A stretch of DNA of 64,000 bases from Sinimarinibacterium arenosum (GTDB lineage: Bacteria; Pseudomonadota; Gammaproteobacteria; Nevskiales; Nevskiaceae), in assembly GCF_005047655.1 (NCBI RefSeq), contig NZ_SUKF01000001.1:151394-215393 (forward strand), in the 5' to 3' direction. How positions within the stretch are numbered: the stretch's first letter is position 1; the number at the start of each line of letters is the position of its first letter. The notes below the pieces were generated by a model. The model was not told where the DNA came from and did no database searches. It was given only the letters and a program-made list of their open reading frames with translations. Shown in pieces: positions 36,770 through 45,590 of the stretch. Made by a program: the position numbers and the translations under genes.

Positions 36770-37198
36770 ATGCGACTGACCCAAGGTGCATTCTCTTTTC
36801 TGCCTGACCTCACCGATGAGGAGATTCGCTTGCAAGTCGACTACGGTCTCGAGCGTGGCTGGGCCTGGGCGATCGAGTACACAGACGACCCGCATCCTCG
36901 CAACACCTACTGGGAAATGTGGGGCACGCCGATGTTCGATTTGCGCGACGGTGCGGGCGTATTGCACGCATTGAATGAGTGTCGCAAAGCCTGCGGACGG
37001 GGATACATTCGCCTGTGCGCTTTTGATTCCACGCGCGGAGTGGAGTCAATCCGCATGGCGTTCATCGTCAATCGACCTGACGAAGAGCCCGGCTTCGGTC
37101 TTGATCGCCAGGAAGGTGAGGGTCGCAACATGCGCTACCGCCTGCATGGCTATGCGGCCGACCGATCGCCTGAAGAGCGATATCGGGCTGATCCATGA
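36770..37198 (+). CDS. cbbS: RuBisCO small subunit, red-type
   Basis: The 142-residue small subunit starts [19 protein letters not shown], includes [11 protein letters not shown], and has the C-terminal extension ([19 protein letters not shown]) that forms extra strands in red-type enzymes. It is 16 bases after cbbL, and its stop overlaps the cbbX start (ATGA). Confidence 0.96.
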   Translation: MRLTQGAFSFLPDLTDEEIRLQVDYGLERGWAWAIEYTDDPHPRNTYWEMWGTPMFDLRDGAGVLHALNECRKACGRGYIRLCAFDSTRGVESIRMAFIVNRPDEEPGFGLDRQEGEGRNMRYRLHGYAADRSPEERYRADP

Positions 37199-38139
37199 GC
37201 GCGGATCAAACGATCCTTGCCGCGCGCGAGTCGTCCGCATTGACGGAAGGCACCATCGATTTGCAGGCGTTGCTGCGCGAGTCGGATGTGCAAAGCGTGC
37301 TGGACCAGCTCGATCGGGAGCTGATTGGACTGGCGCCCGTGAAGCGACGCCTGCGCGAGATCGCTGCCTTCCTGCTGGTCTCGCGGGCGCGCAAGCAGTT
37401 CGGTCTGGAAGTTTCGCCGCCGAGTCTGCACATGTGCTTCAGCGGCAACCCGGGTACCGGCAAGACGACGGTGGCTACGCGCATGGCCGACATCCTGCAT
37501 CGGCTGGGCTACGTGCGCAAAGGCCATCTGGTGTCGGTGACGCGGGACGATCTTGTCGGTCAGTACATCGGTCACACCGCACCCAAGACCAAGGAGATCC
37601 TGAAACGGGCCATGGGCGGCGTGCTGTTCATCGACGAGGCCTACTATCTCTATCGTCCGGAAAACGAGCGTGACTATGGGCAGGAAGCGATCGAGATCCT
37701 GCTGCAGGCGATGGAGAATCATCGTGACGACTTTGTTGTGATTCTGGCCGGCTACAAGGATCGGATGGAAACTTTCTTTCGCGCCAACGCAGGCATGGCC
37801 TCGCGCATCGCGCATCACATCGAGTTTCCGGACTACAGCGAAGATGAGCTGATGCAGATCGCGCAGCTGATGCTGGCGCAGATGAACTATCGACTGGACG
37901 CTTCGGGCGAGCAGGCGATGCGAGAGTACATCGAGCGTCGGGTGCGTCGGCCGAACTTTGCCAATGCGCGCTCGATTCGAAATGCGCTGGACCGTGCGCG
38001 TCTGCGGCAGGCCAATCGCCTGTTCGCATTGCCACAGGCGGTCGATCAGGTCGCGCTCAGCACACTGTCTGCAGCGGACCTGCACGCTTCCCGCGTGTTC
38101 CAGGAACTCGACGCGGTGTCTCACGGAGAAACGACATGA
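37195..38139 (+). CDS. cbbX: RuBisCO activase CbbX (AAA+)
   Basis: CbbX is the AAA+ activase of red-type RuBisCO. It pulls the large-subunit C-terminus to release inhibitory sugar phosphates and is stimulated by ribulose bisphosphate. The 314 residues have Walker [11 protein letters not shown] (83-92), Walker [13 protein letters not shown] (D147, E148) and an arginine-finger region [12 protein letters not shown]. It is coupled by four-base overlaps to cbbS and cbbF. Confidence 0.96.
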   Translation: MSADQTILAARESSALTEGTIDLQALLRESDVQSVLDQLDRELIGLAPVKRRLREIAAFLLVSRARKQFGLEVSPPSLHMCFSGNPGTGKTTVATRMADILHRLGYVRKGHLVSVTRDDLVGQYIGHTAPKTKEILKRAMGGVLFIDEAYYLYRPENERDYGQEAIEILLQAMENHRDDFVVILAGYKDRMETFFRANAGMASRIAHHIEFPDYSEDELMQIAQLMLAQMNYRLDASGEQAMREYIERRVRRPNFANARSIRNALDRARLRQANRLFALPQAVDQVALSTLSAADLHASRVFQELDAVSHGETT

Positions 38140-39218
38140 CGCGCATGTATACCGGACGCACCACCTTGTCCAAGTTTCTGATCGAGCATCTGCAGGATCT
38201 GGACGATGGAGGACAGCTGGCGGGCTTGCTGGTGGACGTCGCCGCGGCCGTCAAGACCATTGCCGCATTGACCGGGCGCGGCGCGCTGGGTGGTCATCAC
38301 GGCGATGCGGGCAGCGAAAACGTGCATGGCGAGGCGCAGACCAAGCTTGATGTGCTGGCTGACACCATCATGATCGAGCATTGCAACTGGAACGGACTCG
38401 TCGCCGGCATGGCTTCGGAAGAGAACGAACAGCCCATCCCAGTCGAAACAGACGGGCCGGTCGGACGCTATCTGCTGGTGTTCGATCCCCTGGACGGCTC
38501 ATCCAATGTGGCAATGAACGTGTCGGTTGGCACCATTTTTTCGGTGTTGCGCCACGCAAGCTCCGAGACGCCCGTCGCAGCCGATTTTCTGCAGCCGGGT
38601 GTGCGCCAGGTTGCGGCCGGCTACGCAATCTATGGCCCGGCGACAATGCTTGTGCTGACAGTCGGCAAAGGGACGCATGGATTCACGCTTGATCGTGAGG
38701 TCGGCAACTTTGTGCTGACGCACCCCAGTATTGCGATTCCACCGGAGACCAGCGAGTTTGCGATCAACACCAGCAACGAACGCTTCTGGGAGCCGCCGGT
38801 GCAACGGTACGTGACTGAATGCAAGGCGGGCGCCACCGGCGTGCGCGAGCGTGATTTCAACATGCGCTGGATCGCTTCGATGGTCGCTGATGTCCATCGC
38901 ATTCTGATGCGCGGCGGCGTCTTTCTGTACCCGCGGGACTTCCGCGATCCGACGCGGCCTGGGCGTCTGCGGTTGATGTATGAAGCCAATCCGATTGCGT
39001 TTGTGGTCGAACAGGCCGGTGGCGCCGCATCAACCGGGCGCATGCGCCTGATGGAAGTTGTGCCCGAAGACATGCATCAGCGGATTCCGGTCATTCTTGG
39101 ATCCAGAGCTGAAATAGAGCGGATCGAGCGCTACCACGGCGAGTACGAACAGGGCACTGACAAACCGTATCGCAGCCCGCTGTTCAAGGAGCGCTCGCTT
39201 TATCGCGCCGAGGTTTGA
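38136..39218 (+). CDS. cbbF: Class I fructose-1,6-bisphosphatase, Calvin-cycle copy
   Basis: This FBPase dephosphorylates fructose-1,6-bisphosphate (and often sedoheptulose bisphosphate) in CO2 fixation. The 360 residues carry the class I metal and substrate motifs [15 protein letters not shown] and the C-terminal [15 protein letters not shown] with RIPVILGS. It is within the cbb operon, so cbbF is preferred to a gluconeogenic fbp. Confidence 0.95.
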   Translation: MTRMYTGRTTLSKFLIEHLQDLDDGGQLAGLLVDVAAAVKTIAALTGRGALGGHHGDAGSENVHGEAQTKLDVLADTIMIEHCNWNGLVAGMASEENEQPIPVETDGPVGRYLLVFDPLDGSSNVAMNVSVGTIFSVLRHASSETPVAADFLQPGVRQVAAGYAIYGPATMLVLTVGKGTHGFTLDREVGNFVLTHPSIAIPPETSEFAINTSNERFWEPPVQRYVTECKAGATGVRERDFNMRWIASMVADVHRILMRGGVFLYPRDFRDPTRPGRLRLMYEANPIAFVVEQAGGAASTGRMRLMEVVPEDMHQRIPVILGSRAEIERIERYHGEYEQGTDKPYRSPLFKERSLYRAEV

Positions 39219-39277
39219 AGGTCAGAAGCCTGACTGCTGGTGCGGCGTTGATCGTCGCATGACGACAGGAGCACATG

Positions 39278-40150
39278 ATGTCGATCAAACATCCAATCAT
39301 GGCCGTCACCGGATCGTCCGGTGCCGGCACGACGACGGTGATGCGCGCGTTCGAGCACATCTTCCGGCGCGAAAAATTGAAGGCGGCGGTGATCGAAGGC
39401 GATGCTTTTCACCGCTATGACCGTGTCGGCATGCGCGCGGCAATGGCCGAGCATGAAACGCAGGGGCATCGCAATTTCAGTCATTTCGGTCCGGAGGCGA
39501 ATCTCCTCGCGGATCTGGAACAGACCTTCGCGCAGTATGCGGCAACCGGCCGCTGTCGCACGCGACGCTATTTGCACGATCACGTCGAGGCCGAGGCGGC
39601 CGGGCAGTCGGCCGGAACCTTCACACCGTGGAACGAGGTCGAAGCGGGCACCGATCTGCTTTTCTACGAGGGTCTGCACGGAGGGTATGCCGACGAGCAG
39701 GTCAACTGCGCGCGCCATGTCGATCTGCTGATCGGCGTGGTCCCGATCATCAATCTGGAATGGATCCAGAAGCTGCATCGTGATCAGAACATGCGTGGCT
39801 ATTCGCAGGAAGCCGTGGTCGACACGATCCTTCGCCGCATGCCGGATTACGTGAATCACATCTGCCCACAGTTCTCGCGGACGCATGTAAATTTCCAGCG
39901 GGTGCCGACGGTCGATACGTCGAATCCGTTCATTGCCAAGGATGTCCCGACGGCAGACGAAAGCATGGTCGTGATCCGTTTCGCGGATCCACATGGAATC
40001 GATTTTCCCTACCTGCTGTCGATGCTGGATGGCTCGTGGATGAGTCGGCCGAACAATATCCTGGTGCCAGGTGGAAAGATGGGGCTGGCCCTGCAACTGA
40101 TTCTGACGCCGATGATTTTGCGGTTGATGGACCAGAAGCGACGAGCCTGA
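39278..40150 (+). CDS. cbbP: Phosphoribulokinase
   Basis: CbbP phosphorylates ribulose-5-phosphate to ribulose-1,5-bisphosphate. The 290 residues are of the short bacterial type. The P-loop is VTGSSGAGTTTV, followed by EGDAFHRYDR and FYEGLHGGY. Two adjacent ATGs occur at 39275 and 39278; the second is six bases from AGGAG (39267-39271) and gives the usual N-terminus MSIKHPIMAVTGSSG. Confidence 0.96.
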   Translation: MSIKHPIMAVTGSSGAGTTTVMRAFEHIFRREKLKAAVIEGDAFHRYDRVGMRAAMAEHETQGHRNFSHFGPEANLLADLEQTFAQYAATGRCRTRRYLHDHVEAEAAGQSAGTFTPWNEVEAGTDLLFYEGLHGGYADEQVNCARHVDLLIGVVPIINLEWIQKLHRDQNMRGYSQEAVVDTILRRMPDYVNHICPQFSRTHVNFQRVPTVDTSNPFIAKDVPTADESMVVIRFADPHGIDFPYLLSMLDGSWMSRPNNILVPGGKMGLALQLILTPMILRLMDQKRRA

Positions 40151-40156
40151 GGGGCC

Positions 40157-40852
40157 ATGCCACAATTTGATCTGATTCTGTTTGATCTCGACGGCACGTT
40201 GATCGATACCGCGTCGGAGATCGCCGACACGATCAATGACGTGCTCAGTGACGAGGGCATTGCTCCGCTGCCGCTTTCGGAAGTGCGCAACTGGATCGGG
40301 CATGGCGCACGCGAGACGTTGCGGCAGGCGTACGCCGCGCGCACGCGGCGAAGCCTGTTGAGCCTGCGTGATGCGGCGGTGCTCGATCGTCTGTTTGCGC
40401 AGTTTGCACGCCATCACGCGCGCCGCGTAGGCACCGGCAGCACTTTGTTCGCCGGGGTTCGCGAAACACTCCAGGAGCTACGGCGACGTGGCCAGATCAT
40501 GGCGCTTGTGACCAACAAGGAAGGACGGTTCGTCGACGCGCTGTTGCAGTCTCATGGCCTGTCCGGCTGGTTTGCACCGGTTGTCGCCGGGGATACCTTG
40601 CCGGTGCGCAAGCCGGACCCGCGCACTGTCCGCCACTGTCTGCAGCACTGCGGAGTGGCGCCGAGTCGTGCGCTGCTGGTGGGTGATTCCGCAGTGGACG
40701 TCGCAACTGCCCGCGCTGCGGGCGTGTCGTGCTGGGCGGTCAGCTATGGCTACAACGCCGGGCGGCCGATAGCCGAAGCGCGACCTGACCGCGTGATTGA
40801 CTCGCTTGCGGAGCTGATCGAGGTGCGTGGCGCGACCGCCGCCTGTGTGTGA
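40157..40852 (+). CDS. cbbZ: Phosphoglycolate phosphatase
   Basis: CbbZ removes phosphate from 2-phosphoglycolate, the oxygenase by-product of RuBisCO. The 231-residue HAD-superfamily protein has LFDLDGTLIDTASEI (motif I), LVTNKEGRF (motif II), RKPDPRTV (motif III Lys) and LLVGDSAVDVATARAAG (motif IV). It starts six bases after cbbP and closes the cbb operon. Confidence 0.93.
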   Translation: MPQFDLILFDLDGTLIDTASEIADTINDVLSDEGIAPLPLSEVRNWIGHGARETLRQAYAARTRRSLLSLRDAAVLDRLFAQFARHHARRVGTGSTLFAGVRETLQELRRRGQIMALVTNKEGRFVDALLQSHGLSGWFAPVVAGDTLPVRKPDPRTVRHCLQHCGVAPSRALLVGDSAVDVATARAAGVSCWAVSYGYNAGRPIAEARPDRVIDSLAELIEVRGATAACV

Positions 40853-40892
40853 CGGATGGTTCGCAGTGCCGGGGTAATGGCGCACTGCAGCA

Positions 40893-40921
40893 TTGACGCC
40901 TGAGTGCCCGTGGTGTAAATC
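40893..40921 (+). promoter_or_regulatory. Putative promoter of the first YeeE/YedE transporter operon
   Basis: TTGACG at 40893-40898 and TAAATC at 40916-40921 are 17 bases apart. A dyad (40905-40936) and an ATAC-N8-GTAT operator-like site (40928-40943) overlap the -10 and the expected transcript start, as for a repressed promoter. Confidence 0.45.
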
Positions 40922-40936
40922 ACACCCATACGGGCA
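40905..40936. repeat. Nested inverted repeat upstream of the transporter genes
   Basis: Outer arms TGCCCGT (40905-40911) and ACGGGCA (40930-40936) enclose inner arms GGTGT (40912-40916) and ACACC (40922-40926), with a five-base loop and a CAT bulge. It could be a regulator-binding site or an RNA hairpin. No T-run follows, so it is not an obvious terminator of the cbb operon. Confidence 0.55.
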
Positions 40937-40943
40937 TGGGTAT
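40928..40943. promoter_or_regulatory. Candidate CsoR/CstR operator, copy 1
   Basis: ATACGGGCATGGGTAT has ATAC-N8-GTAT ends like the copy at 45362. It also lies inside an 18-base dyad ACCCAT-N6-ATGGGT (40924-40941). It is about 110 bases before the first YeeE/YedE gene, overlapping the predicted transcript start. The inner bases match the other copies less well. Confidence 0.4.
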
Positions 40944-41052
40944 ATCCCTCCGGCGATAAATAGATGAGGAGATCAAGCATGATTAGACGTTGCAATGCGT
41001 CTGTCGGGCGCGCGCCATTGAACAGAGATGCGGATTCTGAAGGGAATCAGCC

Positions 41053-41568
41053 ATGAATCAGCCCAAACCACTGTGGAATCCCTACGCTGCTGGAGCCTTG
41101 CTGGGCGCCGGTCTGTTGCTGACGTTCATGATGACCGGACATGGTCTGGGCGCCAGTGGATTCACCACTCGCCTGACCGCGGCGCTCGCACATGTTGCCG
41201 CACCGGAGGCCACCGAAGCCAACAGTTACATGGGTTCGATGGTCGAGGACGGTGCCAATCCACTGGATTCGTGGATCACCTGGCAGGTTATCGGGCTGGC
41301 ACTGGGGGCATTGATTGCTGCAGTTACCGCCGGTCGATTCAGGATCACGGTAGACGGACCGGGGCGCCTCAAAATAGGCACACGATTGCTGCTGGCATTC
41401 GCTGGTGGCGCCATCGCGGCCTTTGGTGCACGGATGTCGCTGGGATGTACCAGCGGTCTGGGGCTGTCCGGCGCGGCAACGCTGGCGACGGCCGGATTTC
41501 TGTTCCTGATCGGATTCTTTGCAACCGGGGCCGGATTCGGCCTGTTGATGAAGAGGTTTTGGCAATGA
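41053..41568 (+). CDS. YeeE/YedE family transporter, N-terminal half protein
   Basis: This 171-residue protein has about four membrane helices and the family motif GARMSLGCTSGLGLSG with Cys132. In the thiosulfate transporter TsuA (YeeE), one longer chain carries three essential cysteines that pass thiosulfate inward. Here the equivalent Cys are spread over this protein and the next (C33 and C102 there), suggesting the two form one transporter. It lies between the cbb and sox genes, so thiosulfate or a related sulfur anion is the likely cargo. The stop overlaps the next start (ATGA). Confidence 0.8.
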   Translation: MNQPKPLWNPYAAGALLGAGLLLTFMMTGHGLGASGFTTRLTAALAHVAAPEATEANSYMGSMVEDGANPLDSWITWQVIGLALGALIAAVTAGRFRITVDGPGRLKIGTRLLLAFAGGAIAAFGARMSLGCTSGLGLSGAATLATAGFLFLIGFFATGAGFGLLMKRFWQ

Positions 41569-42197
41569 CATTTCCCATGGCAATCAGCGGTGTGGCGTCG
41601 GGCCTGATCTGCGGTCTTATTTTTGGTTTCGCGCTTGAGCGCGCGGGCTTTGCCAGTGGATGCAAGTTGACCGCGCAGCTGCGCTTCCGTGACTGGGCCG
41701 TATTCAAGGTGATGTTCACGGCGATTCTGGTGTGCGCGCTCGGGCTGTATCTGTTGGATCTGACCGGCGTGATGCCATCAGAGATGATCTACATTCCGAC
41801 GACTTACGTGTGGGCGACGCTGCTGGGCGGCGTCGGCGTCGGTGCGGGTATGGCGATCGGGGGCTACTGTCCCGGCACCTCAGTGGTCAGCTTCATGTCA
41901 GGACGCATTGATGGACTGGTGTTCTTCGTCGGCCTGCTGTTCGGTACCTTGGCTTTTTCCGGCGTCTACGAGCGTCTTGAACCCGTGCTCGACGCGCTCC
42001 CCGGCCCGGAGGCACAAACTGTTCCGCAGCTGCTGCACTTGCCGACTTGGGTAGTGCTGGTCGCTCTGTTGGCCGTAGCGGTGGTGGTTGGCTGGCTGAC
42101 GCGCGGCCCGGTTCCTGATGCCCCATGCGCAACGCCTTCGAGCCGTGCGTCAACTGCACAGCCGCGGATCGGTGGTGCCACACGCAACGCGACCTGA
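41565..42197 (+). CDS. YeeE/YedE family transporter, C-terminal half protein
   Basis: This 210-residue, multi-helix protein has the paired signatures FALERAGFASGCKLTAQLRF (Cys33) and IGGYCPGTSVVSF (Cys102). It is coupled by ATGA to the preceding half. The hydrophilic tail after about residue 185 is unlike the family and may be poorly conserved. Together the two genes should form one sulfur-anion permease. Confidence 0.82.
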   Translation: MTFPMAISGVASGLICGLIFGFALERAGFASGCKLTAQLRFRDWAVFKVMFTAILVCALGLYLLDLTGVMPSEMIYIPTTYVWATLLGGVGVGAGMAIGGYCPGTSVVSFMSGRIDGLVFFVGLLFGTLAFSGVYERLEPVLDALPGPEAQTVPQLLHLPTWVVLVALLAVAVVVGWLTRGPVPDAPCATPSSRASTAQPRIGGATRNAT

Positions 42198-42259
42198 ACG
42201 GGCGAGTTCACGAGGGCCGCAAGTCGTGGGCCCGAAAACGTATGTTGATGGAGATGATG

Positions 42260-42538
42260 ATGTCCAAGAAGTCCCCCCGCAGTTCGCTCGCCAGTGCGGT
42301 TGGCGCCCTGAGTCTGGCTCTGAGCAGCGTCGCGGCGATGCCGGCCGCAGCCGAGGACATGGCGGCGGAGCCTTCGCCGGCCCCGACAGCGTCGGCGAGT
42401 CCTGACGCTTCGCAGTCAGCTGAGCCGACCACAGGTTCGACGACAGCGGCACCTGAACAGAAGCGCGATGCAAGCAATCCTTGCGCCCCTGCCAAGAAGA
42501 AGAAGCGGCCTGCGGGTCCCTGCGCGGTGGGTGGTTGA
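42260..42538 (+). CDS. Small exported protein with Lys-rich, two-Cys tail
   Basis: This 92-residue protein has a signal peptide (SLASAVGALSLALSSVAAMPAAA). A Pro/Ala/Ser/Thr-rich linker follows, and a tail NPCAPAKKKKRPAGPCAVGG in which two Cys flank a basic stretch. Of several clustered ATGs, 42260 is six bases from GGAG (42250-42253). It lies between the transporter and a His-rich unknown protein in the sulfur region. The tail might bind metal or sulfur species; no family is recognised. Confidence 0.6.
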   Translation: MSKKSPRSSLASAVGALSLALSSVAAMPAAAEDMAAEPSPAPTASASPDASQSAEPTTGSTTAAPEQKRDASNPCAPAKKKKRPAGPCAVGG

Positions 42539-42562
42539 GAGATCGGCGGCGGCGCCTGAGCC

Positions 42563-43261
42563 ATGGTTGCCCGCTACGGCGCGCTGGAGCCGAAGCTTGA
42601 TGCAACCCAGCTGCTGGCGCGGTGTGGCACCGATGAGCTGGAGCGGTCTGCCGCAGCGGCGGCGAGGTTGACGCAGCAGATGGTGCGAATGGCGCGGTTA
42701 GGCCGTTCAATCCTCAACGAGCTTGCTGATCCTGCTGCGGCTCCGAAGATCTGGCAGCACCTGCCGGAAGGCGACGCTCACGATCCGCGGAGCGGCTACC
42801 GCTACTACTACCACTGCCACCCGGGGCACGGCGCTACGCGCGCGGAGCACGGTCATTTTCACGTCTTCGCCGACGCCGACCGTGCTGGTGGCGTCACGCA
42901 CCTGGCTGCCATCGGGGTGGACGCGCATGGGTTGCCGCTGCGGCTGTTCACCACCAATCGCTGGATTACCGACGAGTGCTGGAAACCCGCGGGAAAGGTC
43001 CTGGATCTGATCGACGGCTTCGTATTGCGGGCGCCGCAGGGCCTGAAGCGTGTCCACGCGTGGTTGTCGGCATTGTTGCAGGTGTTTCGGCCGCAGCTCC
43101 GCTGGCTGCTGCGCGCACGTGATCAGCGCTTGCGTGAATTGCGCGGAGGTCAGCCGCGCCCAGGGCTGTTCGACGACCGCCGCGTCACGATATTGAGTCA
43201 ATTCCATGTTTCACTCGCACAGCAGGCGGTGGCGCTCGACGCGCTGACGGCCCGCGCATAA
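42563..43261 (+). CDS. Unknown protein with HCHPGHG...EHGHFHVF motif (DUF6969-like)
   Basis: This 232-residue protein has no signal peptide. Its striking part is YYYHCHPGHGATRAEHGHFH (residues about 89-108), a His-rich stretch that could bind a metal, followed by GVTHLAAIGVDAHGLPLRLF. The C-terminal half is helical and basic. I associate it with the DUF6969 family but cannot confirm this. It is 24 bases after the small exported protein and just before the rhodanese, suggesting a role in sulfur metabolism. Confidence 0.6.
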   Translation: MVARYGALEPKLDATQLLARCGTDELERSAAAAARLTQQMVRMARLGRSILNELADPAAAPKIWQHLPEGDAHDPRSGYRYYYHCHPGHGATRAEHGHFHVFADADRAGGVTHLAAIGVDAHGLPLRLFTTNRWITDECWKPAGKVLDLIDGFVLRAPQGLKRVHAWLSALLQVFRPQLRWLLRARDQRLRELRGGQPRPGLFDDRRVTILSQFHVSLAQQAVALDALTARA

Positions 43262-43284
43262 ATCAATCGACTGGAGGCAGCGTC

Positions 43285-44262
43285 ATGAAAGTATCTGTGT
43301 TGGCAAGTGTGTCCGCCATGGTGTTGGCGATGGGTTCAATGGCCGCGGTTGCCGGCGGCGTGCCGGGACCGGTGGTATCGGCGGAGTGGCTCAACAAGCA
43401 CGCCGGCGACGTCGTCGTTATCGATGTGCGCGACGATGCAGAGAGTTTTACGCAGGCGCCGGAGTACGAGTCCGGAGATGCCGGGGCCAAGAAACTGGTC
43501 GCAGCGGGTGGGCACATTGATGGAGCGCGACTGGTTGAGTTCGGCAAGCTTCGTGTCAGTCGCGAGATTGATGGCAAGAAGATCGACAAGCTGCTGCCGG
43601 ATCAGGCTTACGTCGAAGATCTGATGCAGTCCGCGGGCGTGCCCAAGGGCAAGGCGCTGGTAATCACCTCGCCCGGGGAAACCGTAAGCGAAGTCGAAGA
43701 GGCCGCGCGCCTGTACTGGACGCTGAAGGTCTATGGCGCCGATGACATGGCGATCCTCGACGGTGGCAATGCGGCCTGGCTCGAGGCGGGATACGCCGTC
43801 AGCACCGACAAGCCGTCAGCTGCGCGCGGCGACTGGAAGGCTTCTGCGGCGCGCAAGGCTTACCTAGCGGAGACTGCGGACGTCGAGAAGGCTACGAAAG
43901 GTGGAGTGCAACTGGTTGATGCGCGCCCGCTGGATCAGTATCTGGGGCTGAAGTTCAAGAAACCGGCCGTGACGGCAGGCGGGCATGTCGCTGGTGCCAA
44001 GAGCCTTCCCGGGGAAGTGCGCACACGCAGCGTCGGTATCTCGCAGAAATTCCTGAGCGAAAAGGAATATCGCGGTGTGCTGGCAGCGCAGGGTATTTCC
44101 ACGGATGCGCCGGCAATCACCTACTGCAACACCGGGCATATGGCCGCTGGGGCCTGGTTCGTCGAGAGCGAGATCATGGGCGGTAAGAACGTCAGCCTGT
44201 ACGACGGATCGATGCATGAATGGACCACGCTGGGCCATCCGGTCGTTGGTGTGACCGACTGA
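43285..44262 (+). CDS. Exported tandem-rhodanese sulfurtransferase
   Basis: This 325-residue periplasmic protein has a signal peptide (ASVSAMVLAMGSMAAVAGG) and two rhodanese domains. The C-terminal domain keeps the catalytic loop ITYCNTGHMAAG (C281). In the N-terminal domain the loop reads VITSPGET, with Ser129 at the Cys position. This one-active-domain pattern is typical of thiosulfate and 3-mercaptopyruvate sulfurtransferases. It could transfer sulfane sulfur from thiosulfate to cyanide or a thiol. A strong hairpin follows the stop. Confidence 0.88.
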   Translation: MKVSVLASVSAMVLAMGSMAAVAGGVPGPVVSAEWLNKHAGDVVVIDVRDDAESFTQAPEYESGDAGAKKLVAAGGHIDGARLVEFGKLRVSREIDGKKIDKLLPDQAYVEDLMQSAGVPKGKALVITSPGETVSEVEEAARLYWTLKVYGADDMAILDGGNAAWLEAGYAVSTDKPSAARGDWKASAARKAYLAETADVEKATKGGVQLVDARPLDQYLGLKFKKPAVTAGGHVAGAKSLPGEVRTRSVGISQKFLSEKEYRGVLAAQGISTDAPAITYCNTGHMAAGAWFVESEIMGGKNVSLYDGSMHEWTTLGHPVVGVTD

Positions 44263-44286
44263 TCGATTTCATTGGCTTGGATTGAA

Positions 44287-44321
44287 GACACCAGTGGGCG
44301 ACGCGCTCGTCCACTGGTGTC
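44287..44321. terminator. Bidirectional terminator hairpin
   Basis: An 11-base perfect stem (GACACCAGTGG at 44287-44297 with CCACTGGTGTC at 44311-44321) has a 13-base loop. It lies between the convergent rhodanese and metallo-hydrolase genes. No long T-run follows. Confidence 0.65.
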
Positions 44322-44327
44322 ATTCAT

Positions 44328-45332
44328 TCAATGCGGCGGAGCTTCCAGCAGCTCTGCCTGCATCTCCAGAAATACACTGTAGGCATTACGCCGGTTGGCG
44401 TCGGCAAAGGTGGGTAGATTGGCAAATGCCGACCAATCGGTCTTGACATAGGCTTCATCAAAATCTTCTAGCTGGGCTGCGGCATCACCCATGCGTTGCC
44501 TCAGGAACTGCAGATAGTCGTACGTCATTTTCAGGTCGTTTTCGACCGCGTGCGATGCGGCGCCATGTCCGGGCACCACAACCCTGGGGTGAATCTGCGC
44601 CATCCGTTCCAGCGCCCCCAACCAGTTTCGGGTATTGCTGCCGACAACGTAGGGCAGCCGACCGGTGAAGAACAGATCGCCGGAGAACAGCACGCTCGGC
44701 TCATGCGCGTACAGCATCAGATCGCTTGGCGAATGCGAGTCGCCGCCGTCAATCAGCTCGAAATGCATGCCGCCAAACTCGAACGGGATTGATCGCTCGT
44801 CGCCGAAGCGGATCCAGCGATCCGCAGGGATCAGTTGAGTATCAGAATTGACCCATGGCGCCAGTTCCTGGCGGCGAATCGTCAGGCGCTCACGCGCGGT
44901 GTCCGAGCTTAGATAGTCCTGGCCCGCATCGCGTGCCCAGATGGTCGCCCCTGCGGCTTTGAAGGCTTGCAGTCCGTAGATGTGGTCGGCGTGATAGTGA
45001 CTGATGATGACCAGCTTGATGGGAAGGTCGGTCACGTGTGCGATGGCATCGATCATTTCCGATCCCAGGGCTGGGGTGCCCAGCGCATCAAATACCACCA
45101 CCCCCGAAGCGGTGACAACGAATCCGGCATTGCTGGTGAAGCCACGATTGTCGGCGGCGGCGACGCCGGAGGTGCCGCGAAAGTACCAGGCGCCTTTGGC
45201 CACGGCCTGCGGGATCAGTTCAGGATCCTGGGCGATGATCTCATTTGGTGTCCGGGCGAGTGCGCAGGCGCACAGGGTGCATACCAGCAGGGCGGCTGCG
45301 GCGGCAAAAGTGGGTCGAATAAGTGACTGCAT
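44328..45332 (-). CDS. Exported metallo-beta-lactamase fold hydrolase, SoxH-like
   Basis: The 334-residue protein has a signal peptide (AAAAALLVCTLCACALA) and the metallo-hydrolase motif ISHYHADHIYG (H112, H114, D116, H117), plus LIDGGDSHSPSDLMLYA and VVVPGHGAAS. It resembles the SoxH and quinoprotein-relay metallohydrolase group that accompanies sox and methanol dehydrogenase genes. It is divergent from soxC and shares the 258-base spacer with the operator-like site at 45362. The substrate is unknown. Confidence 0.82.
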   Translation of the reverse strand: MQSLIRPTFAAAAALLVCTLCACALARTPNEIIAQDPELIPQAVAKGAWYFRGTSGVAAADNRGFTSNAGFVVTASGVVVFDALGTPALGSEMIDAIAHVTDLPIKLVIISHYHADHIYGLQAFKAAGATIWARDAGQDYLSSDTARERLTIRRQELAPWVNSDTQLIPADRWIRFGDERSIPFEFGGMHFELIDGGDSHSPSDLMLYAHEPSVLFSGDLFFTGRLPYVVGSNTRNWLGALERMAQIHPRVVVPGHGAASHAVENDLKMTYDYLQFLRQRMGDAAAQLEDFDEAYVKTDWSAFANLPTFADANRRNAYSVFLEMQAELLEAPPH

Positions 45333-45361
45333 GGGGCTTGTATATGCTCGCTGGACTTGAG

Positions 45362-45377
45362 ATACACTCGGGGGTAT
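45362..45377. promoter_or_regulatory. Candidate CsoR/CstR operator, copy 2, in the soxC upstream spacer
   Basis: ATACACTCGGGGGTAT is a near-palindrome (ATACNCNCGNGNGTAT) very like known CsoR/CstR operators. A TATAAC box (45375-45380) overlaps its right arm on the plus strand. It could control both soxC and the divergent metallo-hydrolase. The remaining 210 bases before soxC show no gene. Confidence 0.55.
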
Positions 45378-45590
45378 AACATATCGACGTATAAGTCACG
45401 CGCTGCTCTAGCCGCAAAGACGGCATGAATATAGTGCGACACCGTGCGAGGTGAGGATGAGAGCACACACTACAGGCGCTGTCGGCATTGGCTGTCCCCG
45501 TTATCAGGGGCGCCGTCGGCTATTACATCCGGGCGCGTGCCGCGGACAGGTTTTGCTGAGAGGGCTCGCTGGCCCCGAGGGCGGGCTGCA

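Noticed and set aside
45444-45590. N-terminal extension of soxC by 49 residues
   Set aside because: The extra residues are Arg-rich and unlike SoxC. ATG at 45591 has a ribosome site and sets the Tat signal at the normal position.
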